Source: Bacteroidales bacterium
Lineage (GTDB): Bacteria > Bacteroidota > Bacteroidia > Bacteroidales > UBA10428
DNA length: 64,000 bases
Reading direction: 5' to 3'
NCBI GenBank assembly: GCA_016935615.1
Contig: JAFGQO010000158.1
Span: 19,090-83,089 of the forward strand
Under the pieces are notes generated by a model. The model worked only from the letters and a program-made list of their open reading frames with translations. It did not search any database and was not told the origin of the DNA. A program made the translations under genes and the position numbers. Shown one piece after another: positions 26,310 through 35,569 of the stretch (position 1 is the stretch's first letter; each line of letters begins with the position of its first letter).

Positions 26310-26340
26310 TCTGCAACTGCAAACAAATTGCAGTTGCAGA
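26310..26340 (-). promoter_or_regulatory. Strong intercistronic stem-loop
   Basis: TCTGCAACTGCAA-ACAAA-TTGCAGTTGCAGA is a perfect 13-bp stem with a 5-nt loop, between the two paralogous lipoprotein genes. On the minus strand it is followed by CACAAAGGTGGG with no T run, so it is not a classical terminator. It may stabilise or process the mRNA and set different expression of the two genes. Confidence 0.6.
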
Positions 26341-26406
26341 GTTGTTCACAAATGGTGTTCAGCCGGTAAGACTATAATAGCCCTGGTTTATTCTCTACAA
26401 TTCATT

Positions 26407-27453
26407 TTACTCAGCAGGTGGCTCTTCACCGTCCGGCTGCCCATCCACTTCCCAATCGACTGTATCCTCAGCAATAACAGTTATTGTAGTTGTTTCTATT
26501 ACAGTGCCATTGGTCAAGTGATGTGCACTTAAAATGTATTCTGCTTCAAGGGCATCTTCTTCATATATTGGCATGATGAAAGTATAGGTGCCATTTCTGT
26601 CAATTGTTGACAGGTTTTCAATACTTCCGTCTTCAAGGTAACAAATGCTTTCAATCAGTTTGTCACCGGCGAAAATCTGAACAGGATCACCAGATGTGTT
26701 GGAAATTCTCAGATTCCCGTATTTTGTTCCGCTGTTTTGTGCCGAACCCAGGTGCGGAATGATTATGGTTACATCCTTACGATTTTCATTTAAAATCAGC
26801 CATATATCTTTTTCTTCTCCGTTCACCAGCTCTTTTTCAATCCATCCTAACTCTTCAAATGATTCGCTGGTATTTTGATCGGAGAACCAGTAGAGGTAAT
26901 GCAGAGTATAATTGTCATAATCAATACCGACCACTCTATCCTGTCCTGCTTTCAGACTGGCAATTTTAGCACCGGTACGACCATCAAGATATACATCAAC
27001 AAACTCGTCGGTACCACCATAATACCTGAATGTGACAGTAGCGACATTTGTATACTGAGATGCTCCGCTGATATGCCAGGTAGCGCGGTCTTCCACTTTA
27101 TCACTGTTTGCCAGCGGCACAACCCACCTTTTATATACTTCCTCAGGATCCGGATTGTTCGGATCATCTTTAACATCTTCCCAAATATAAAGATCCAGTT
27201 GTACCGTACCTTCAGTCGGATTTGGAATATTTACCAGATAATCCGTCGCTGAAGCCGGTATTTTCTTAACCATGTACTCATCTTTATATAATACAAGGTG
27301 TTCATTCGAGTTATTAATAATCAATAAATTTCCTGTCGGATCCGGTTCACTGGGAACAAAATCTTTAGGAGGATCTTCTTCAAATAATTCACAAGAACTC
27401 ATGAATATTAAAGACAGAAACGATAGATAAAATAGAATTCTTTTCATGTTCAT
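26407..27453 (-). CDS. Surface lipoprotein, first gene of the barrel/lipoprotein cluster
   Basis: 348 aa; lipobox FMSSC (Cys about 21) followed by acidic DE-rich text, as in surface-exposed Bacteroidota lipoproteins. The repeat-like body contains NLLIINNSNEHLVLYKDEY, YKRWVVPLANSDKVEDRATW, RTGAKIASLKAG and LHYLYWFSDQNTS, each matching the downstream lipoprotein in order, so the pair arose by duplication. No enzyme motif is seen. It appears to lead the operon lipoprotein-lipoprotein-barrel. The C-terminal 40 residues are acidic and Pro-rich (DGEEPP). Confidence 0.75.
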   Translation of the reverse strand: MNMKRILFYLSFLSLIFMSSCELFEEDPPKDFVPSEPDPTGNLLIINNSNEHLVLYKDEYMVKKIPASATDYLVNIPNPTEGTVQLDLYIWEDVKDDPNNPDPEEVYKRWVVPLANSDKVEDRATWHISGASQYTNVATVTFRYYGGTDEFVDVYLDGRTGAKIASLKAGQDRVVGIDYDNYTLHYLYWFSDQNTSESFEELGWIEKELVNGEEKDIWLILNENRKDVTIIIPHLGSAQNSGTKYGNLRISNTSGDPVQIFAGDKLIESICYLEDGSIENLSTIDRNGTYTFIMPIYEEDALEAEYILSAHHLTNGTVIETTTITVIAEDTVDWEVDGQPDGEEPPAE

Positions 27454-27912
27454 AAGATTTAGTGTTATTAAAATATTATTCTAAACATTATAATAGCCTT
27501 AGTTAATAAATGCTTTAAAAGATTCAGAATGATTCGGATCAGCAAACAGCTAACTGCTGCCGACTTAAGGAGGTATTTATCGTAAGCGATTATCATGCGC
27601 TGTCATTTAGTCAAGTAATAACCAAAAATGATACTAAACAGAGGTCTGCCTATTCAATATCTTTTTTTGAGAGCATTGTGTCATTACTCATTGAGAAATG
27701 ACAAACACTTTTTAAAAGGGTTGCATTTTAGCGCAGAAATAATTCGGATTGACAATAAATAAAATCCTGGGATTCAGAAAACCAGCAGTGCAAAAATTGG
27801 ATTTGTATTTCAGGCCAGGTAGATAAAATAAAGCACTTCGTAAAACCAAACCATGCCAATTCCATGCATCAATTTTCCTGACTTCCGGCTCTGATTCAAG
27901 AATGTAAAAATC
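27454..27912. other. Intergenic region without a recognised gene
   Basis: 459 nt between the lipoprotein operon start and the ddl stop, both minus strand. It has a weak inverted pair TGTCATT/AATGACA (near 27680-27705) and a GGAGG stretch followed by no ORF longer than 20 codons. It probably holds the lipoprotein operon promoter; I see no exact TANNTTTG box. Confidence 0.3.
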
Positions 27913-29025
27913 TCAATAGGATGTTTCCGAAAGGATATTTTGCAGATGAATGTCCTGCAGTTTATGTTTCTCAACAGCCAGATCCACGAGTCGCTCAATG
28001 AGCTCAGGATAAGAAATGCCCGACAATTGCAAAAGTTTGGGGTACATGCTGATCCTGGTAAAACCCGGCAGAGTGTTTATCTCATTCAAAACAATCTCAC
28101 CGGAAGATCTCAGAAACATGTCCACTCTGGCCATGCCTGAACAGGCCAGCGTTTTAAAAGCCTTTTTTGCAATGGTCTGAACTTTCACAACTGTATCGTC
28201 GGAAATTTTTGCCGGCATTTCCAGTATCGCACCCTCAGCATCAAGGTACTTGGCCTCATAGGAATAAAATGAATGCCTTGGTATGATCTCACCAGGTACG
28301 GAAGCGATCAAATCGTCATTTCCCAGGATGGAACACTCAATCTCCCGACCATCAACAGCTTCTTCAATTAACACCCGCCTGTCAAATCTGAGAGCTTTGC
28401 GAATTGAATCTTCAAGTTCCTTTTTATTATGAATCTTGTATACTCCAACTGAGGATCCTGAGCATACAGGCTTAACAAATACTGGATAGATAAACCGGGC
28501 TTTTGTTTCCTGAACTATCTGATCCAGGTTATCCTCTTTTTCAACCAACAAATACCTGGCTACCGGAATGCCCGCCTGCATCAGCAATTGTTTTGCAATC
28601 AGCTTGTCCATTCCCACCGAAGATCCGAGTACATCAGCTCCGACACAGGGAAGGTTTATTATAGAACAAAATCCCTGCAGCGACCCGTCTTCTCCAAAAG
28701 TTCCGTGAATGATCGGAAATAGTACATCCAGTTTCCCCAAATCTTCCCCACTGAATAGACTTATGATCCTGTTCGTATTATCAATTGGGACTATAGCAAT
28801 CTGCTGATCAGGTTTCACATGCAAACATATGTTCTTAGGATCGCTGGCATGCGAAAGGTAATTGTTTTCATCGGCAAGAAACCAGTTCCCCTTTTTATCG
28901 ATTGCTATAAGTAAAAGATTGAATTTGGTGCGATCGACAGCATCGGCAATTGATTGTGCCGACTGAAGCGAAACTTCATGTTCACCTGAACGACCACCAA
29001 ATATAAGACCAAGATTCAGTTTCAT
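27913..29025 (-). CDS. ddl: D-alanine--D-alanine ligase
   Basis: 370 aa from the ATG at 29025; the track's 29 extra residues are leader translation. This ATP-grasp ligase makes the D-Ala-D-Ala dipeptide of peptidoglycan in the cytosol. Visible motifs: FGGRSGEHEVSLQSA at the N-terminus, HGTFGEDGSLQG, GSSVGMDKLIAKQ, VKPVCSGSSVGVYK (ATP-binding Lys), EEAVDGREIECSILG, FYSYEAKYLD and the metal site LNEINTLPGFTRISMYP. The FY...EAKY omega-loop text is the usual D-Ala-D-Ala type, not a D-lactate ligase. DdlA-like length. A second, ligase-like ATP-grasp occurs at 60368 as part of a fusion. Confidence 0.95.
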   Translation of the reverse strand: MKLNLGLIFGGRSGEHEVSLQSAQSIADAVDRTKFNLLLIAIDKKGNWFLADENNYLSHASDPKNICLHVKPDQQIAIVPIDNTNRIISLFSGEDLGKLDVLFPIIHGTFGEDGSLQGFCSIINLPCVGADVLGSSVGMDKLIAKQLLMQAGIPVARYLLVEKEDNLDQIVQETKARFIYPVFVKPVCSGSSVGVYKIHNKKELEDSIRKALRFDRRVLIEEAVDGREIECSILGNDDLIASVPGEIIPRHSFYSYEAKYLDAEGAILEMPAKISDDTVVKVQTIAKKAFKTLACSGMARVDMFLRSSGEIVLNEINTLPGFTRISMYPKLLQLSGISYPELIERLVDLAVEKHKLQDIHLQNILSETSY

Positions 29026-29230
29026 TTTCAATTCAGAATTTAAAGAAATATACAAATTAATGAAAAAACCATTTCCTTTCGTGATGAGAAAAAAGAATGA
29101 TATAAACAGCACCCATGTATTTAAATTCCGGAATAGATAATATCTTATGAAATATGGTCAGTATATGGAAAAATTAAGATCAATCTGCCTGTTAAAAATA
29201 ATACGGAACATTCATGAGACTGAGAATATT

Positions 29231-29668
29231 TCAAAACGTATTTTCCAGGTTTTCAACAATGTTCTCCAAATTGGTTAGATGTTCAGGAATTTCTAAATTC
29301 TCAATCACATGTTTTTCAGAAGAGTAATAATTATAGTTTGGAAAACTGTTCTTGAAAATATGGGCTATTACGGTAGGTATGGGTTTGTCCACCCAGAAAA
29401 CCACTTTCGTATCCCGCATCTGAATTTCATTATTCCTGGCATTTTCTCTTATCTCCTTCATTTTGTCAACAACTTCATCAAAATCCCTTTTATAAAGATC
29501 CTCAAATAAAATATCCCTGAAATCGATCAGTACTTTACTGATGCTTTTCCTTAAAGGATGCCTCATAATATAACCGGCGTATTGCAAATAAAGTTCAACA
29601 GATAAATCCCCGGTAAATTTCTCAACCAGAAGATTCTCTTTTTCAAAGATTTGATATCGAATTTCCAT
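29231..29668 (-). CDS. STAS/SpoIIAA-like domain protein
   Basis: 145 aa, no signal peptide. The order beta (YQIFEKENLLVEKFTGDLS), helix (LYLQYAGYIMRHP), beta (SKVLIDFRDILFED), helix and beta (DTKVVFWVDKP) fits the SpoIIAA/STAS-like alpha/beta fold common in Bacteroidota. A C-terminal acidic tail is rich in Glu/Asn. A second protein of similar build lies at 47821. Function unknown; an anti-sigma-antagonist or lipid-binding role is only a fold-level guess. It stands alone between ddl and the divergent GH9 gene. Confidence 0.55.
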   Translation of the reverse strand: MEIRYQIFEKENLLVEKFTGDLSVELYLQYAGYIMRHPLRKSISKVLIDFRDILFEDLYKRDFDEVVDKMKEIRENARNNEIQMRDTKVVFWVDKPIPTVIAHIFKNSFPNYNYYSSEKHVIENLEIPEHLTNLENIVENLENTF

Positions 29669-30035
29669 GATACATAATTTGTGATACTACATCATTTTAT
29701 CTTTATATTGCATTCCATATAAAATACATCGCCCACTGCCGGTTTTGCTAAATATACAAAATATTAGTTACCTCCTGCCTAATCAATGGAATTTATCAAA
29801 ATTCCAGAATAAAATCGTTTCATTGTATCCGAAATGAATTTTACCATTGGAAATACTGACCCGGAATAATTATATTTATAGTATTAATGTTTATAATATT
29901 GACCATAACAAATGATATTGCTGGCAGGTTTCAATTATTCCTTGTTTTTGAAACAAAATAGTGCCGGACAATTGTTTTGAATAAATGAATACAAGAAAGA
30001 GTAACCGATCATGATTTACACCTGTTTTAAATAAA
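29669..30035. other. Divergent intergenic region between STAS-like and GH9 genes
   Basis: 367 nt, very AT-rich. One small hairpin TGGAATTT-ATCA-AAATTCCA (29787-29806). It must carry promoters for both genes, but I find no exact TANNTTTG box and no ORF. Confidence 0.3.
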
Positions 30036-32552
30036 ATGGATAAACAAAGTAAAAATCAATATACTATGGCGAAAAGAAAACAACACATTAACCTGATAAA
30101 GCATACCATCTTGTTAGTCATTGGCATAAGTATATTGCTGTGTATACAAGGACAAGAGAAGTTAAGTCTGAACGAGCAGGGCTATTTTGAAATGCCCGGT
30201 TTCAATGTATTTGTTTTCAGCGATTCCTACATGGAGGGACATCAGGGGGGAATTCAGATCATACATCACGGAAATCGGATAGCTGCTAACGGAGATGTGC
30301 GACTGGAAGGAACTCCCGGTCAGTGGCAGGCTTTTGCTCAACTTGACAATAAATCCATCGATAAAAATGCACAGACAATTACTCTTTCACTGAGCTATCC
30401 TAATATTGAAGTGCAAACAAGGAAATTTAATCCCATACAATACCCCGATCTTGAATTCAGTTACCGGATAAACGTGAAGGCTGAAGATCAATCGATTCGG
30501 ATCATTGTCGATCTGAATAAGCCATTGCCTAAAAAATGGGAAGGAAAGATCGGATTTCACCTTGAACTATTTCCCGGTGATCTGTTTGGGAGGTATTATT
30601 TAATGGATGACCGAGCCGGTATTTTTTCTCCCCAGCTTAACGGACCGTTCCATAAAATCAACCATGAGTATGATGTGATGCCCATGGCCGAAGGAATTAA
30701 CCTTGTCATTGCCCCCGAATCGGAAGAACAAAGGATATCCATACGATCATACAACGGGACCATAGAACTCCTCGACGGACGGGCACAACACAACAATGGC
30801 TGGTTCATTGTCCGGTCAATAATCCCGAAAGGAGCAAAAGAACATGCCATAGAATGGTTAATTACTCCTAATCTTATAAAAAGCTGGAAAAGCGATCCGG
30901 TTATACATATTAACCAGGCAGGTTATTTATCAAATCAGCCAAAAACTGCACTTATTGAATGTGACAAATCGGATACGACAATAAAAACCATTACATTGAA
31001 CAAAGTCCTGTCCGACGGAAAAACTCAGACCGTTATATCGGAGATTGCAAAAGAATGGGGAATATACCAGCGATACAGGTATTTTAACTTTGATTTTACG
31101 TCAGTCACCGAATCAGGAATATATTTCCTGTCTTTGAATGATCATCAGTCAGAACTCTTCGGAATTGGGGATGATATCTATGACAGGAATGTGTGGCAGC
31201 CCATACTGGAGTATTTTCTACCGGTGCAAATGTGCCACATGAGGGTAAACGACCGTTACAAAGTATGGCATGGCCTGTGCCACATGGATGATGCACGCAT
31301 GGCTCCTGTAAATACCATGCACTTCGACGGGTATGCCCAGGATTCTTCAACCCTTACAAGGTATAGATCCGGAGAGCATGTACCCGGTTTAAATGCAGGA
31401 GGCTGGCACGATGCCGGCGATTATGATTTACGCGTGGAATCGCAGGGAGGTACTGTTTACGTATTGAGCATGATCTACGAGTTGTTTGGAATTGATTATG
31501 ACATCACAACCATTGACCAGTCCAGTCACCTGGTTGAAATGCATGTGCCGGACGGCAAGCCTGATGTACTTCAGCAAATTGAGCACGGGGCGATATCCAT
31601 TGTAAGAGGTTATCAAAGTCTTGGCCGGTTGTACAGGGGAATTATTTGCAGCGATCTGAGACAATATGTGATCCTTGGAGACGGATCAACTATGACAGAC
31701 AATGTATCTTATACTTCAGAATCCGGCCTTCCGTCATGGTTGGGAAAAACAAATGACGACCGCTGGGTATTTACCGATAGTAATCCTGTCCGCGAACTGA
31801 TGGTTTGCAGTCATCTTGCTACCGCTTCGAGAGTGCTCAAAGGATACAATGATACCCTTTCGGAGCAGTGTGTCGCTATTGCCGAACTGCTCTGGCAGGC
31901 AAACCACGAATCGGAAAATGTAGTTCCAAAGATACAGGCCCTTGTTGAACTCTATATTACTACTGAAAAAGAGGTATATCTGGATGCAATAGTGACTATG
32001 GATGAAGATATCAGGACCAACATTGCCAAATGTGGCTGGACGGTAAGCCGGATCTTAAAGGATATTGACGATAATGCTTTCAGAAGAGGATTCACAATTG
32101 CTCTGCAGGGGTATTACAGAGAATTAAAAAAGACAACAGAATCAAATCCTTTCCTGGTTCCCTACCATCCAAGGATCTGGGGATCGGCCTGGAATATTGA
32201 AAAATTCGGAATTGAACAATACTATCTCTTCAGAACACTGGGTAACAACGATTCAAAGGAATACTTCCTGAATGCACTGAATTATATACTGGGTATTCAT
32301 CCGGGAGAAAATACTTCTTCGTTTGTTTCCGGGGTAGGAACAAAATCGGTAACTGTCGCCTACGGCTTAAACCGTGACGACTGGTCGTACATCCCCGGGG
32401 GTGTTATTTCAGGAACAGCAAATATAAAACCCGATTTCCCGGAACTGAAGGTCTGGCCATACCTGTGGCAGCAAACAGAATACATGGTCAGCGGTGCAGC
32501 TTCGGGTTTTACCTTTCTGGTACTTGCTGCCAGGGAGGTGCTGGGGGAATGA
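30036..32552 (+). CDS. Glycoside hydrolase family 9 protein (endoglucanase-type) with N-terminal accessory domains
   Basis: 838 aa from 30036; a second ATG at 30066 directly precedes the signal peptide (IKHTILLVIGISILLCIQGQ) and may be the true start. Residues about 45-285 form a beta-rich accessory domain seen in Bacteroidota GH9 proteins. An Ig-like cellulase N-terminal domain follows (VIHINQAGYLSNQPKTALIE, about 288-385), then the (alpha/alpha)6 catalytic domain. GGWHDAGDYDLR supplies the nucleophile-activating Asp pair (D459, D462) and QQTEYMVSGAA the acid Glu (E815), so it should be active on beta-1,4-glucan or a related polymer. No T9SS tail and no lipobox, so probably periplasmic. Monocistronic. 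Confidence 0.9.
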   Translation: MDKQSKNQYTMAKRKQHINLIKHTILLVIGISILLCIQGQEKLSLNEQGYFEMPGFNVFVFSDSYMEGHQGGIQIIHHGNRIAANGDVRLEGTPGQWQAFAQLDNKSIDKNAQTITLSLSYPNIEVQTRKFNPIQYPDLEFSYRINVKAEDQSIRIIVDLNKPLPKKWEGKIGFHLELFPGDLFGRYYLMDDRAGIFSPQLNGPFHKINHEYDVMPMAEGINLVIAPESEEQRISIRSYNGTIELLDGRAQHNNGWFIVRSIIPKGAKEHAIEWLITPNLIKSWKSDPVIHINQAGYLSNQPKTALIECDKSDTTIKTITLNKVLSDGKTQTVISEIAKEWGIYQRYRYFNFDFTSVTESGIYFLSLNDHQSELFGIGDDIYDRNVWQPILEYFLPVQMCHMRVNDRYKVWHGLCHMDDARMAPVNTMHFDGYAQDSSTLTRYRSGEHVPGLNAGGWHDAGDYDLRVESQGGTVYVLSMIYELFGIDYDITTIDQSSHLVEMHVPDGKPDVLQQIEHGAISIVRGYQSLGRLYRGIICSDLRQYVILGDGSTMTDNVSYTSESGLPSWLGKTNDDRWVFTDSNPVRELMVCSHLATASRVLKGYNDTLSEQCVAIAELLWQANHESENVVPKIQALVELYITTEKEVYLDAIVTMDEDIRTNIAKCGWTVSRILKDIDDNAFRRGFTIALQGYYRELKKTTESNPFLVPYHPRIWGSAWNIEKFGIEQYYLFRTLGNNDSKEYFLNALNYILGIHPGENTSSFVSGVGTKSVTVAYGLNRDDWSYIPGGVISGTANIKPDFPELKVWPYLWQQTEYMVSGAASGFTFLVLAAREVLGE

Positions 32553-32618
32553 TCCTTTCCAAAAATGGTCTATGTGGCGTAACTCTGCAATATGTTGATT
32601 TATTCCATTAACCTGCAG

Positions 32619-32725
32619 GGACACCCCATGGGGTGTCCTTAATAACCAACATCCTATATTCAAATGAATATATATTATGGTGTAACCGGAAATAAATCTA
32701 ACCATAAAAAGTCACCCCATGGGGT
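32619..32725. repeat. Two CATGG-centred palindromes in a convergent gap
   Basis: GGACACCCCATGGGGTGTCC (32619-32638) is a perfect 20-nt palindrome and ACCCCATGGGGT (32714-32725) a perfect 12-nt one with flanks GTC/TTC. With the terminator at 32806 (GTCACGCC-ATGGT-GGCGTGAC) they form three related CCATGG-centred units within 210 nt. They may be decayed terminators or a REP-like family. No ORF in 32553-32854. Confidence 0.65.
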
Positions 32726-32798
32726 TTCTGATATAACAAACATTCGATTTATAAATAGTTGCAACCTGGCGGGTCCTGAAAATCTCTGGTGTTTGAAA

Positions 32799-32828
32799 TA
32801 AAAAAGGTCACGCCATGGTGGCGTGACC
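32799..32828 (-). terminator. Intrinsic terminator of the DUF362/T9SS gene
   Basis: GGTCACGCC-ATGGT-GGCGTGACC: 9-bp GC-rich stem and 5-nt loop (32806-32828). On the minus strand it is followed by TTTTTTATTT. It lies 27 nt after the stop of the 32855 gene. Confidence 0.88.
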
Positions 32829-32854
32829 CTACATAAGCTTATACAAATATTATA

Positions 32855-34774
32855 TTACCTCATTACCACCATCTTGTTGTTCATATCAAAACTGCCACGG
32901 GCATTGTGGATGGTAATTTTGCAAATGTATGTGCCGCCGGGAACAGGAGAACCGCTGTTGCCGGTTCCGTCCCAGACATAACTGTAATTTCCCACCATTC
33001 TCTCGTTGAAATACACTTGTTTTACCACCTGGCCGTTTGTATTGAATATTTTCAGGTAAACAACCGACGGGATAGCCAGGCGATAGCGTATGGTTGTGCT
33101 TTCACTGAACGGATTCGGGTAACTGGAAGACAATTCAAATCCTTCGGCAGCATACTCTACCTCGTTAACAGGTGTAACAACAGAAACAACATAGGGACTC
33201 TCCAGATCAATGCCGTTCCCCGTACCCAGGTTTCTTGTATATTGCTTATCGGTAGCGTTATTCCAGTGTTCGTGTGTCCCCATGCTACTGAGTACAGATC
33301 CGTCCCCTTCCGGATCGTATTGCACAGCCCACTCGCTCGGATCGGCAGCCTGGTGCAGAAAATCATCGGTTGCGCCAAAGTGAGGAAATGGTCCATGTTC
33401 AGTTGACATAAAAGCAGTACCTTCCGTAGGATGATCTTCGTCAAACTCCTCGTATAGAAAATCGAAACAAACCGATTGAACAGCTACCGGATCCAGAGAA
33501 AGAAATAAAGAATTGGGCCAGTCACCATTAAATGGTGTCATCTCAAATTTTATTGGCGGATGTCCCCAGTTATAAGAACCCCAGGTACCGTCAACCAGGT
33601 AAAGAATGGTCTTACCTCCGAGGTGTTCATGACCCATAATATCTACAAAGCAACGGTAAGCCCCGTATTGATCATTTGGATCTTCACCCTCTTCATGGGC
33701 ATCAGGAATAGGTAATGTATAATGCATTTGCGATGTCATTCCGCACAAAGAACCAAAATGATTTTTGCTGGTAATGGATATTCCTGCCCTGTGGTGTTTT
33801 TTAAATACGGGTACATTGATCATATAGGTTGCCTCTATATAGGATTGAGGAATGTGATGCTCGTAAACACCATCACTGTATTTTAATACAGCACTCGATG
33901 ATTCCTCCATAGGAGTCAATCCTCCCCCGTAACCCCAGTAAATCACATCACGAAAATCGGGATATAATTTATCATAGGTAGCATCATTCATTGAGCAATT
34001 CGGATCTCCGATATGGATGTCTGCCTGAGACACACCGACTACATTAACCAATTGATTCAGCAATGCATGACAAACCTGGGGAGAGGTATTAACAGCAGCA
34101 TCGCCATTCCATATCCCATTTAAATTGATCTTAATGACAATTTTTTCTCCAGCCTGGTATCCGTTGTTCCCTCTGCCATGATTAGAATTGTAATACTTGA
34201 ATATTGCATCCCATGCAGCGTCATCAGATGTGGTAGCAGTAAGTTTATGCAAACCTGCTGACAACATATTGTTAACAACACTCTGATTTGTATTCTTATC
34301 CATATACCAATAGTCGCCCGAGGTATTTGTGCAGTTTTCATCCGTGGCATTCACATCATGTTCCCAAACCACACGTCCCGGCATAATTCCTTTTGCCACT
34401 CCAATGGGTTCGTTACCGGTTTGGGGAGGCTGCAGATCCTCTGTGGTTGCGGCTTTCAAAAAGCCATCGTTATTCACAACAGTTACAATCCCTGCTGCCA
34501 AACCGACTAACACAAACATGGTAGCCAGCACGTATCTTGCCTGCTTAAACCGTTCCCGGGCTTTTTTCATTACAAAGGTGAAAGTTCCCAGGCTCAGCAG
34601 GTATGCAACAAATGAGTAAGCCAATGGTGTTGTGGCTTTCATACAGGGATAATTGATCCTCGAAGGTTTTGGTATCACACGAATGAGGAACCAGATCAAT
34701 GATCCAAGACCTATAGTGAAAAATGTGATCCTGAACCAGAATTTTTTCATAAAAAGGGTAATTTTTCGTATCAT
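32855..34774 (-). CDS. DUF362-domain protein with N-terminal membrane segments and T9SS sorting domain
   Basis: 639 aa from the ATG at 34774, chosen because AAAGGAGATAAGTATT stands just upstream; the track form adds 21 residues. Three hydrophobic helices lie near residues 10-33, 48-70 and 83-103. The DUF362 core follows (KIVIKINLNGIWNG, GDPNCSMND, INVPVFKKHHRAGISITSKN, LSLDPVAVQSVC). The last 80 residues are a T9SS type A sorting domain (SSYPNPFSESTTIRYRL, VYLKIFNTNGQVVKQV, GGTYICKI). T9SS cargo normally has one cleavable signal peptide, so three helices before a sorting tail is unusual. DUF362 function is poorly known; some relatives carry Fe-S clusters, but no ferredoxin motif is seen here. 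Confidence 0.85.
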   Translation of the reverse strand: MIRKITLFMKKFWFRITFFTIGLGSLIWFLIRVIPKPSRINYPCMKATTPLAYSFVAYLLSLGTFTFVMKKARERFKQARYVLATMFVLVGLAAGIVTVVNNDGFLKAATTEDLQPPQTGNEPIGVAKGIMPGRVVWEHDVNATDENCTNTSGDYWYMDKNTNQSVVNNMLSAGLHKLTATTSDDAAWDAIFKYYNSNHGRGNNGYQAGEKIVIKINLNGIWNGDAAVNTSPQVCHALLNQLVNVVGVSQADIHIGDPNCSMNDATYDKLYPDFRDVIYWGYGGGLTPMEESSSAVLKYSDGVYEHHIPQSYIEATYMINVPVFKKHHRAGISITSKNHFGSLCGMTSQMHYTLPIPDAHEEGEDPNDQYGAYRCFVDIMGHEHLGGKTILYLVDGTWGSYNWGHPPIKFEMTPFNGDWPNSLFLSLDPVAVQSVCFDFLYEEFDEDHPTEGTAFMSTEHGPFPHFGATDDFLHQAADPSEWAVQYDPEGDGSVLSSMGTHEHWNNATDKQYTRNLGTGNGIDLESPYVVSVVTPVNEVEYAAEGFELSSSYPNPFSESTTIRYRLAIPSVVYLKIFNTNGQVVKQVYFNERMVGNYSYVWDGTGNSGSPVPGGTYICKITIHNARGSFDMNNKMVVMR

Positions 34775-35149
34775 AATACTTATCTCCTTTAAAATTATTT
34801 TCTTAAAATTCCTTGTCTTCCAGCACGCAAAAAACAATCAGGAATAATACAGTACGCACTTAAAAGATCAGTCTCTGAAAAAAATCACTGAACAGATTTC
34901 AGTTTGGGATTAAATATATCCTATAATTCCCAAAATACCAATGATAAATGTATAATTTAACTCAATTCATTCCAAATTGACAAGTTATACCTTACAGAGA
35001 ATAACTAAGTTTACCAACCTCAACATCCCGAATACACCGGTCTTAATCTGTAAAAGCAGGATAATATGATTCCACTGAAATGAATTCCATTTCACTATTT
35101 AGTTTTTACATAGGAATTATGTGCAAACGAATGGTTTGTATAAATGCCG
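34775..35149. other. Intergenic region with promoter leader of the DUF362 gene
   Basis: About 375 nt, AT-rich. It contains the AAAGGAG ribosome-binding sequence (near 34784-34793, minus strand), unusual for Bacteroidota, which rarely rely on Shine-Dalgarno pairing. No ORF with coding character and no repeat. Confidence 0.4.
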
Positions 35150-35470
35150 CTATTCAATGCGGGCCACTCTGCATCCGGCTTCATTGACCAGCCAGCCGTA
35201 AAATTGCACGTTGGTGAAGTTGTGTGCATATTCCCTGAGAGCACTGATCTGTTCCGGATCTTCATCCATACTGGTTTCAATTATAATAATTGACGAAAGA
35301 TCTTCTTTGATTGCATAAATATCGGGAATATAACCTTCAAATTCAGGAGGCGGGTGAAATCCGGGTATGTGATCGGCCATAACATACCATCCGTCTCTTT
35401 GCAGGCTCATTGCTTCACGATAAATGCCCTTGCTCTGAGCAGCCTGACCGACAATCGTGCGAGTTTCCAT
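35150..35470 (-). CDS. Small PD-(D/E)XK-like nuclease-fold protein, unknown function
   Basis: 106 aa, no signal peptide. TIVGQAAQSKGIYREAMSL leads into GWYVMADHIPGF, then GYIPDIYAIKEDLSSIIIIET, a layout (PD, strand, I-I-x-E-T in place of E-x-K) that recalls small PD-(D/E)XK restriction-fold proteins annotated as hypothetical in many bacteria. The final helix-strand (SALREYAHNF, QFYGWLV) agrees. The Lys of the E-x-K motif is replaced by Ser/Met here, so nuclease activity is doubtful. It stands alone. The recognition is tentative. Confidence 0.55.
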   Translation of the reverse strand: METRTIVGQAAQSKGIYREAMSLQRDGWYVMADHIPGFHPPPEFEGYIPDIYAIKEDLSSIIIIETSMDEDPEQISALREYAHNFTNVQFYGWLVNEAGCRVARIE

Positions 35471-35569
35471 CAGAATATGTTTTTGAAAGTTTAGTAAGCA
35501 GTTTTATCCCTTATACGAAATTTTTCATGCGTTGTTTGAAAAAGCAGGAAGTAAAACAAGGTGCATTAT

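Noticed and set aside
27913-29025. Vancomycin-resistance-type ligase
   Set aside because: The FYSYEAKY loop is the usual D-Ala-D-Ala form and no vanH/vanX-like genes are nearby.
35095-35280. 61-aa minus-strand ORF
   Set aside because: Overlaps the nuclease-fold gene in another frame; no signal or motif.
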